Shown here piece after piece: positions 6,264 to 10,987 of a stretch of 10,987 nt of DNA. This stretch comes from Planctomycetaceae bacterium. GTDB lineage: Bacteria; Planctomycetota; Planctomycetia; Pirellulales; Thermoguttaceae. Under the pieces are notes generated by a model. That model saw only the letters and a list, made by a program, of their open reading frames with translations. It searched no databases and had not been told where the DNA came from. Location: contig JAIROD010000541.1 in assembly GCA_031257725.1 (NCBI GenBank), forward strand, positions 1 to 10,987, read 5' to 3'. Made by a program: the position numbers and the translations under genes. Numbering within the stretch: position 1 is the first letter of the stretch; the number at the start of each line of letters is the position of its first letter.

Positions 6264-6313
6264 TCGCGAAACATTGCCGAAAAACAACACGGCAAGAAAA
6301 AAATGTCTCGCAA
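6264..6313 (-). promoter_or_regulatory. Long 5'-UTR stem-loop of the DUF1559 leader
   Basis: In the minus-strand transcript TTGCGAGACATT (6313-6302) pairs with AATGTTTCGCGA (6275-6264) over 12 positions, two of them G-U. An inner GCCG/CGGC stem with a 10-nt loop sits above an 8-nt bulge. It lies between the promoter and the Shine-Dalgarno hairpin. It matches no riboswitch class that I recognise. Confidence 0.5.
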
Positions 6314-6328
6314 TTGAATGAGTTTCAC

Positions 6329-6357
6329 AGTTTACATGGAACCGAATAAATTGTCAA
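6329..6357 (-). promoter_or_regulatory. Sigma70-type promoter for the DUF1559 gene
   Basis: On the minus strand, TTGACA (6357-6352, a perfect -35) is followed by 17 bp and then TAAACT (6334-6329, four of six -10 matches). Transcription would start near 6322 and give a leader of about 97 nt before ATG 6225. This is the clearest promoter in the window. Confidence 0.65.
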
Positions 6358-6422
6358 CAGGAATTTTCTTGTTGAAGAAATTTTTTTGATCTTTTCGGAA
6401 TTTTCGGTGAATTATTGCCAAT

Positions 6423-6568
6423 GGGAATCTCTAATAATTCAGACGTTACCGAAAGTTAACGGTGTGGGCTTGCCCCGCATTGTTCGACTTAACCCTAAAA
6501 CACGGGGTAAACCCCGTCGTTAACTATTAATAGGTTGAAAATAAAAATTTGAATTATTAGAGATGCCC
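6423..6568 (-). repeat. Dispersed palindromic repeat, copy 3 (inverted)
   Basis: The shortest copy (146 bp) and the best for defining ends. GGGAATCTCTAATAATTCAG (6423-6442) and TTGAATTATTAGAGATGCCC (6549-6568) match as inverted repeats at 18 of 20 positions. The 70-bp core is at 6455-6524, and the AT arm has a single TTAATAG unit. It lies about 65 bp upstream of the DUF1559 promoter. No clear target-site duplication flanks it. Confidence 0.88.
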
Positions 6569-6590
6569 GAGTATTTGGAGAAAAATACTC
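6569..6590. repeat. 8-bp hairpin abutting repeat copy 3
   Basis: GAGTATTT (6569-6576) and AAATACTC (6583-6590) form a perfect stem with a 6-nt loop, starting at the base after the repeat end. It also lies downstream of the minus-strand membrane-protein gene, so it may help end that transcript, though no immediate T-run follows. Confidence 0.5.
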
Positions 6591-6814
6591 TTGCCATTAT
6601 TAACAAATGGAGAACCACGCATCTCCCTAAAAATCAAATGCTTAAGAGAAAAAACATCGTGAAAAATATGCACGCGGTTGAATAACGCATTTTACACTCC
6701 CTAGCCTTATGGGCGGACGGAGATTAGAAAACCAGCCAACCGTAGATGAAAACCGATACAGCCATTCGGAAATGAGTTGCTTAATTATAGGAGAGCCGCT
6801 GGTTGTGAAGTTTT
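6591..6814. other. Intergenic, nothing recognised
   Basis: About 220 bp between the hairpin at 6569 and the end of the membrane-protein gene. No ORF with a plausible product, tRNA or repeat shared with the rest of the window was seen. Confidence 0.4.
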
Positions 6815-7792
6815 TTATTGTCGGCTACGCCATAAAATTGCGGAAATAACCAGTTCGGCAATAATTGAAATTCCACGTTGTACACCGGCAACAACAAGAG
6901 CGTAAAGAACTGCTAATTTTTCTGCGTCCGGTTCGGTCAATCCTGAATCGGCTTTCATCAGCAGGACAACCAATAAGGGAATTGTAATTTGAGTAATCAC
7001 CATTTCACGAACACCAAGTCCGCCGGGAATCATCAAAACAAAACCGGTAACAACCGAAAGTGTTGCCGCCAGTACAAATCGGGGTAAATGATCGGTTAAG
7101 TAACCGGTATCAATGCCAATACCTCGAATAGACGCCCAAAGACTTAAACCAAGCAATAACCAATCAATACTCATCAAACACCAACCAAAACACACATTGT
7201 GGATTTTGAGTTTCTGTAATTTTTTACCAATTTCAGGATCGCCCAATCCTGCGCCGATTCGTTTGACTAAATATCGAAACACCGGAGGAAAGACCGGTAA
7301 ACCAACCAAAAACATTAAACCAAGCGCAATCAATGTGAGAGAATGGCTGCCCGATAAATCACGGAACCAGATGAGAACAATCAAGGCGGAAATAAATCCG
7401 CCGACCGCCATCATGTTAAGTGTTTCGAGAGTCACCGTTGCGATGGCAATACTTAGTTGTGTTCGTTCACGATTCAGTAAGCCCGCACGAATCACAACAA
7501 CCATCGCCTTACCGGGAATATATTTACCAAGATGCCCAATATAATAAGCACGAAATGTTTCATACAAACCAGGACGCTGACCAAGCAACCGCATGGAGTA
7601 ATACCAAAAAAACACCGACGGAATATAAGAAATACCATAAAAAATCGCCGAAAGTGTCAACCAGTAATAATTGGGCTGCCATTGAATCCGGTGAATTTTG
7701 CTCCACGATTTTTGAAGTTCCCAACCGATCCAACCGAAAATCGCCAGAATAATCACGATTTTTAAAATCAAAAGGATGCGTTTTTTATTCAT
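6815..7792 (-). CDS. UPF0104 / LPG-synthase-TM-type membrane protein
   Basis: Integral membrane protein of 325 residues with about seven to eight hydrophobic segments (for example 5-24, 42-65, 117-142, 152-170, 200-222, 240-260, 268-280, 295-320). It matches the lysylphosphatidylglycerol-synthase transmembrane (UPF0104, flippase-like) family. GHLGKYIPGK at 86-95, LETLNM at 122-127 and IPGGLGVRE at 255-263 are the family's signature positions. It lacks the soluble C-terminal aminoacyl-transfer domain of full MprF, so lipid aminoacylation is not implied. A role in handling or flipping a lipid or glycolipid is the usual inference. It lies 127 nt downstream of frr on the same strand and may be co-transcribed with it. 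No good SD precedes ATG 7792; the start is supported by the usual MNKKRILLI-type cationic start of the first membrane helix. Confidence 0.8.
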   Translation of the reverse strand: MNKKRILLILKIVIILAIFGWIGWELQKSWSKIHRIQWQPNYYWLTLSAIFYGISYIPSVFFWYYSMRLLGQRPGLYETFRAYYIGHLGKYIPGKAMVVVIRAGLLNRERTQLSIAIATVTLETLNMMAVGGFISALIVLIWFRDLSGSHSLTLIALGLMFLVGLPVFPPVFRYLVKRIGAGLGDPEIGKKLQKLKIHNVCFGWCLMSIDWLLLGLSLWASIRGIGIDTGYLTDHLPRFVLAATLSVVTGFVLMIPGGLGVREMVITQITIPLLVVLLMKADSGLTEPDAEKLAVLYALVVAGVQRGISIIAELVISAILWRSRQ

Positions 7793-7919
7793 GGGGTGAT
7801 GTGGGCAATGGGAAATGATGATTTGAACATTTTGTCCTATTCGGGAGGATCGGGACGGACGGAAGGACTAATGGGACGACGAGACTACATTTTTTTCACT
7901 CAAACCACAGCTCTTTCGT
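7793..7919. other. Spacer between frr and membrane-protein gene
   Basis: 127 bp with G-rich short repeats on the plus strand (GGGAGGATCGGGACGGACGG). GTCCT and AGGAC around this block can pair, but no T-run follows, so I do not call a terminator. Confidence 0.35.
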
Positions 7920-8480
7920 TCAAGAATCGAGAACGTCTTTTTCTCTATTTTTGGCTAATTCATTGGTTTCGTCTTCATATTTTTTCGTTAATTTTTGAAT
8001 TTCCTCTTTTGTTTCATCGCGGACATCTTCGGAAAAGATTTTATTTTTTTCGGACTGTTCCGTCATTTTGTTACCGTCGCGCCGGACGTTTCGGATGGCG
8101 ACTTTTGTTTCTTCGCAAAGTTCACGAATTCGAGTGACCATTTTCTGACGGACTTCTTTGGAAAGCGGCGGAATATTGACACGAATAACACGACCGTCAT
8201 TGTTGGGCGTGTAACCGAGATCGGAAACAATAATTGCTTTTTCAATATCTTTAAGAGTAGAGGTATCGAATGGGCGAATAACGATCTGGTTTGGTTCCGG
8301 ACACGCCACTGTTGCAATTGTTTTAAGCGGACATGGTGAACCATAAGCGTCAACTTTGATGGAATCCACCAATCCGGGATTCGCACGACCGGTTCGGATT
8401 CCGGTCAGATTCTGTTTTAATTTCGCGACCGCTTTTTCCATACGGTCTTCAACATCGAGAAGAATTTCATCCGCTTCCAT
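7920..8480 (-). CDS. frr: Ribosome recycling factor
   Basis: Cytoplasmic ribosome recycling factor, 186 residues, the usual length (about 185). With EF-G it splits post-termination ribosomes so that subunits can be reused. Conserved signatures are all present: GIRTGRANP (27-35), the domain II region with CPEPNQIVIRPFD (60-72), NIPPLSKEVRQKM (102-114) and AIRNVRRDGNK (128-138). The long helices of domain I make up the two ends of the protein. ATG 8480 is preceded by AAGG about seven bases upstream (AAGGTTAATCTATG), which supports the start. In many bacteria frr follows pyrH; here the upstream neighbour on the same strand is a guanine deaminase 369 bp away, and pyrH is not in the window. This makes frr look like a stand-alone unit, or the first gene of a unit with the downstream membrane protein. 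Confidence 0.97.
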   Translation of the reverse strand: MEADEILLDVEDRMEKAVAKLKQNLTGIRTGRANPGLVDSIKVDAYGSPCPLKTIATVACPEPNQIVIRPFDTSTLKDIEKAIIVSDLGYTPNNDGRVIRVNIPPLSKEVRQKMVTRIRELCEETKVAIRNVRRDGNKMTEQSEKNKIFSEDVRDETKEEIQKLTKKYEDETNELAKNREKDVLDS

Positions 8481-8601
8481 AGATTAACCTTGTTATCCTT
8501 TCAAAAAATAATTAAATTAACTGTATTAACTAACTGTTAGGTTTTGGGATTGTCCCGTTGTCTCCTATACGGCACGCCTTGTTTCGCGTAACCACTTCCG
8601 C

Positions 8602-8630
8602 ATAACAGACCGGTTTCAATAAAAGAGCAA
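8602..8630 (-). promoter_or_regulatory. Possible promoter for frr
   Basis: On the minus strand TTGCTC (8630-8625), a 17-bp spacer and TGTTAT (8607-8602) resemble a weak sigma70 promoter about 120 bp upstream of frr. Each box matches consensus at four of six positions, so chance occurrence is quite possible. Confidence 0.25.
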
Positions 8631-8728
8631 ACAGTATAACATGTCCGATTTCTCAATTCAACAGAACAACACGGAAATTCTATAATTTCTTTGTATCTAT
8701 ACTGCAAACGGCTAGAAATGGGTTGTTT

Positions 8729-8805
8729 TAGGAACGCCGTCGTCCCGACTGCCTAGAACGACGGAACGTTATTTTATTGTTGCGGGCGAGATGCCCGCGT
8801 TCCTA
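8729..8805. repeat. 77-bp nested palindromic element
   Basis: Bounded by TAGGAACGC (8729-8737) and GCGTTCCTA (8797-8805), a perfect 9-bp inverted repeat. Inside are two hairpins: CCGTCGT/ACGACGG (8737-8743 and 8758-8764) and GCGGGC-gagat-GCCCGC (8782-8798). It lies 45 bp past the stop of the guanine deaminase gene on the minus strand. It shows the same plan as the four-copy family (closing stem around two GC hairpins) but is different in sequence. It may be another miniature repeat, or a structured 3' end for guaD. Confidence 0.65.
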
Positions 8806-8849
8806 GAAAAGACCCTTTGGTTACCGTTTATAGTATATCCGCCGCTCTT

Positions 8850-9314
8850 TCAATACATTGTCCGATCTTGTTTTTGATTCCAGATATGGAACAGAGCCGC
8901 ACATGGTTCTTTGTCGATAATTTCCGGCTGGAGTAAAGGACTGTCGGCAATCCCTTCCATCAACTGATAAATAAATTCATCGTCAAAACCGCCAACAGTT
9001 GAATCATGCCGGTCTGCTCCAAAATAGAGTTTTCGGATTCCCGCCCAGTGAATCGCCGACAAACACATCGGACACGGTTCGCATGTACTGTAAATTTCAC
9101 AATCGCTAATATTAAAACGTCCCAGCTTCGCTGTTGCCCGACGAATCGCAACAATTTCCGCATGAGCCGTGGGATCGTTTGTTCCAAGCACTTCATTGTG
9201 CGCCACCGCAATCACTTCGCCATTCCGAACAATCACCGCCCCAAAAGGACCTCCAAAATTCTTTCGCATCCCTTCCTGAGCAGCATCATACGCTAATTGC
9301 ATATATTTATTCAT
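8850..9314 (-). CDS. guaD: Guanine deaminase (cytidine-deaminase fold)
   Basis: Zinc hydrolase of 154 residues that most resembles the short guanine deaminase of the B. subtilis GuaD type (about 156 residues), which turns guanine into xanthine in purine salvage. The zinc site is complete: H51-A-E53 in NDPTAHAE, and C81 and C84 in STCEPCPMC, with E53 as the proton shuttle. GGPFGAVIV (21-29) and FDDEFIY (110-116) favour guanine deaminase over the tRNA adenosine deaminase TadA, as does the final tyrosine (Y154), which corresponds to the C-terminal Tyr that caps the neighbouring active site in the B. subtilis dimer. TadA or a general nucleoside deaminase remains the alternative. ATG 9314 has only a distant AAAGG; M5 is another possible start. 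Repeat copy 4 lies upstream, in the divergent gap to the MnmE-like gene. Confidence 0.8.
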   Translation of the reverse strand: MNKYMQLAYDAAQEGMRKNFGGPFGAVIVRNGEVIAVAHNEVLGTNDPTAHAEIVAIRRATAKLGRFNISDCEIYSTCEPCPMCLSAIHWAGIRKLYFGADRHDSTVGGFDDEFIYQLMEGIADSPLLQPEIIDKEPCAALFHIWNQKQDRTMY

Positions 9315-9350
9315 TAAACTATAATTTTAACCTTTCATTATGGTAATCTT

Positions 9351-9384
9351 TAATCAATCAATTAATCAACTAATCAATTAATCA
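9351..9384. repeat. AT-rich AATCAATTAAT-type repeats flanking copy 4
   Basis: A run of TAATCAATCAATTAATCAAC-type motifs leads up to repeat copy 4. A similar stretch resumes immediately after it (9579-9602). The element may have inserted in, or duplicated, this AT-rich tract. The surrounding 352-bp gap between guaD and the GTPase gene holds no ORF. Confidence 0.6.
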
Positions 9385-9578
9385 GGTGTTTCTAATCATT
9401 CAATTTTTTATTTTTAACCTATTAATTAATAGTTAATAGTTAATAGTTAACGACGGGGATTACACCGAGTGTTTTAGTTAACGACGGGGTTTACCCCGTG
9501 TTTTGGGGTTAAGTCGAATAACGCGGGGCAAGCCCACGCCGTTAACTTGCGGTAAATTCTGAATTATTAGAGATTCCC
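9385..9578 (+). repeat. Dispersed palindromic repeat, copy 4 (longest)
   Basis: Forward copy of 194 bp in the divergent gap between guaD and the MnmE-like gene. The core is at 9477-9546 (70 bp) and the right end reads CTGAATTATTAGAGATTCCC. It is longer than other copies because it has three TTAATAG units and because the first 31 bp of the core are duplicated (GTTAACGACGGGG at both 9446 and 9477). The upstream half-copy has decayed, so its hairpin no longer pairs perfectly. AATCAATTAAT occurs on both sides (9372-9382 and 9579-9589), within AT-rich repeats. Confidence 0.88.
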
Positions 9579-9666
9579 AATCAATTAATTAATTAATCAA
9601 ATAATTCCGGTTTTCTCTCCGTATTGCCAAACCGTTGGCAATGCCAGCATGATACCGTAACATCCC

Positions 9667-10731
9667 TTGTCATTCAATACCCTCACTAAAATTATTCGTC
9701 TCACCCCGCCGGGTCACGGTGCGGTTGCCTCCACTCTCCTACACGGTCCCCATGCTCTGACAATATTCGCACAACATTGGATTGGGCGTGAACTGGCGGT
9801 TACCGATCAACCGTTGTTCGGACGTTTTCGGCTGGAAACAATCGGGCAAAATGAAGAAATCGTTGCTCATATCCCAAACCAAAACGAAATCGAATTTCAT
9901 TCGCACGGCGGTGAAATGATTGCCCAAGCAATAGAATCCACTCTGATTCAAGATGGAGCCGGTCCTGTTTCGTGGCAGGAATTTTTCTGCGCCGGAAAAA
10001 CTCAACCCCAACTCGCCCTTCAATTGCTCCCCTTCGCGGCAACAGAACGTACAACACAAATCTTGCTTGATCAGTACAACGGTGCTTTGGATCGAGAATT
10101 GGCTGAAATCGAAAAACTTACCGGCAAAAACACAAAACGACTTCGATTTAACCGTTTAAAAGAAAACGCAAAACTCGGAAAACATCTTGTCCAACCGTTT
10201 CATGTGGTCCTTGCCGGCGCAAGCAACGCAGGTAAAAGCAGTTTATTCAACGCAATTCTCGGATTTCAACGGAGTATTGTCAATATTCTTGCCGGAACAA
10301 CACGCGATGTTGTTTCTTGCCAAACAGCGTTAGACGGTTTTCCGGTAATTTTTTACGACACTGCCGGATTTCGTGAAACACCGCATGAGTTGGAACAGCA
10401 GGGAATCGAACGCTCTCGACTGTCCATCGCCAACGCTGACCTGATTGTTTGGGTGATTGATCTAACCGTCCCGCAGTCCGAACAACCCAATATCCCTGTC
10501 CTCGAAAACATCCTGATTTGTTTCAACAAAGCCGACGTTATCAACTCAATAAATCCAACCAATCAGGAAAAACAAACCAAGTCCGAAATAACCGGCAAAA
10601 ACAGAATAACAGTGAGCGCAACAACCGGACAAGGACTGGAAATATTGCTTGAACACATCATTCGACGTTTAATTCCCAATCCGCCCAAACCCTTTGAGGC
10701 AGTTCCGCTTGTAGAGTGGGAAATTAGATAA
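9667..10731 (+). CDS. mnmE: Shortened MnmE-like GTPase
   Basis: Cytoplasmic GTPase related to MnmE (TrmE), which with MnmG modifies the wobble uridine of some tRNAs. The N-terminal formyl-THF-binding type domain is recognisable (LTPPGHGAVASTLLHGP at 12-28, EFHSHGGEMI at 76-85) but short and diverged. The G domain is complete: G184-ASNAGKS (P-loop), AGTTRD at 209-214, DTAG at 231-234, NKAD at 287-290 and SATTGQG at 317-323. The protein ends soon after (PPKPFEAVPLVEWEIR): at 354 residues it is about 100 shorter than normal MnmE and lacks the C-terminal helical part with the C-x-G-K motif. Canonical activity is therefore doubtful. The frame opens after a stop at 9658-9660 and has no ATG before the conserved region; TTG 9667 is the best start, without an SD. 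It could be a divergent lineage-specific paralogue or a decaying gene. Confidence 0.8.
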   Translation: MSFNTLTKIIRLTPPGHGAVASTLLHGPHALTIFAQHWIGRELAVTDQPLFGRFRLETIGQNEEIVAHIPNQNEIEFHSHGGEMIAQAIESTLIQDGAGPVSWQEFFCAGKTQPQLALQLLPFAATERTTQILLDQYNGALDRELAEIEKLTGKNTKRLRFNRLKENAKLGKHLVQPFHVVLAGASNAGKSSLFNAILGFQRSIVNILAGTTRDVVSCQTALDGFPVIFYDTAGFRETPHELEQQGIERSRLSIANADLIVWVIDLTVPQSEQPNIPVLENILICFNKADVINSINPTNQEKQTKSEITGKNRITVSATTGQGLEILLEHIIRRLIPNPPKPFEAVPLVEWEIR

Positions 10732-10892
10732 TTATTCAGTAGATTGCTCATTCGATGGTAGGCAACCGCTTGCCAAACGGTTTTTACTAATACGGCGTAC
10801 TCGCCAACTTGCCTCTGTTTGTAGATGGAAATTAAAAACCAACCGCGCACAACTCGAATAATAAACCAACCGTTGCAACTTTCATGTTTGAC
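10732..10892. other. Downstream spacer, nothing recognised
   Basis: After the GTPase stop codon I see no terminator with a T-run and no convincing ORF. A minus-strand frame across this area overlaps the GTPase end and has no recognisable protein features. Confidence 0.35.
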
Positions 10893-10938
10893 GTAAGCCT
10901 TTGCATTATAAGGACTTACAAAAAAGTGACTGTTCACT
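10893..10938. repeat. Two adjacent hairpins after the GTPase gene
   Basis: GTAAGCCTT (10893-10901) pairs with AAGGaCTTAC (10910-10919) with one bulged A, and is followed by AAAAAA and a second stem AGTGA/TCACT (10925-10938). A third small stem TGTTC/GAACA follows near 10953-10967. They lie about 160 bp beyond the GTPase stop. The first hairpin plus the A-run could be a terminator for a minus-strand transcript arriving from outside the window only if read in the other order, so I leave the role open. Confidence 0.4.
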
Positions 10939-10987
10939 GCAAAAAACGTCGTTGTTCAACATGAACAGGACTTGATGTAAACTATTG

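Noticed and set aside
7113..7765. Plus-strand ORFs opposite the membrane-protein gene
   Set aside because: Antisense shadows; the minus-strand frame has membrane segments and family motifs.
7796..8339. Plus-strand ORFs opposite frr
   Set aside because: They mirror the highly conserved frr coding sequence and have no motifs of their own.
8481..8728. tRNA or small RNA gene upstream of frr
   Set aside because: No T-loop-like GGTTCGA(A)TCC motif, cloverleaf arms or terminator pattern could be found.
9006..9346. Plus-strand ORFs opposite guaD
   Set aside because: Antisense to a gene with a complete zinc site; no features of their own.
10563..10937. Minus-strand ORF overlapping the end of the GTPase gene
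   Set aside because: Half of it is antisense to the G5 region of the GTPase and the rest crosses hairpins; no SD or domain.

Overview
The window looks like chromosomal DNA from a low-GC member of the Planctomycetota. The main evidence is a DUF1559 protein with a type IV pilin-like N-terminus (GFTLVELLVVIAIIG, then a long Ala/Arg helix) and a C-terminal H-x9-DG motif, followed by a small lipoprotein. This pairing is typical of planctomycetes. Weak or absent Shine-Dalgarno (SD) sequences at most genes, short transcription units in mixed directions and long repeat-filled gaps fit the same picture. The low GC suggests a host-associated or anaerobic lineage, but this is inference. No rRNA, tRNA, CRISPR array, phage gene or transposase was found.

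Layout, left to right. (1) 6-551 (+): YraN/UPF0102 nuclease-fold protein. (2) 942-2525 (+): lipoprotein with a transglutaminase-like domain, then 2628-3212 (+): a double-ACT-domain protein. (3) 3213-4212: a 1-kb gene-free region packed with hairpins, one dispersed repeat copy and a 3 x 79-bp tandem array. (4) On the minus strand: a promoter, a structured leader, a DUF1559 pilin-like protein (4860-6017, really starting further upstream) and a small lipoprotein (4213-4647). (5) On the minus strand: a multi-spanning UPF0104-type membrane protein (6815-7792), frr (7920-8480) and a guanine deaminase (8850-9314). (6) 9667-10731 (+): a shortened MnmE-like GTPase.

Two things stand out. First, the DUF1559 gene has the only textbook expression signals in the window: TTGACA/TAAACT with a 17-bp spacer, and AAGGAG 7 nt before ATG 6225. 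That ATG is out of frame with the pilin domain by one base, and a run of 12 G lies between them. Eleven or fourteen G would join the leader and the pilin domain into a single protein of about 454 residues. The gene is therefore either switched by slippage or affected by a read error. Its SD also lies in a small hairpin below a long 5'-UTR stem-loop.

Second, a non-coding repeat family of about 145-195 bp occurs four times, roughly every 3 kb and only between genes. Each copy has 20-bp terminal inverted repeats and a 70-bp core folding as a three-way junction (GTTAACG/CGTTAAC closing stem, two GC-rich hairpins). This looks like a miniature mobile element or REP-like family. Other palindromic or tandem elements lie at 3524-3938, 4141-4180, 8729-8805 and 10893-10938.

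The protein genes are mostly unrelated housekeeping functions: ribosome recycling, purine salvage, a tRNA-modification-type GTPase and a nuclease-fold protein. The window is not one pathway. Only the DUF1559/lipoprotein pair and perhaps the transglutaminase/ACT pair look like functional neighbours.
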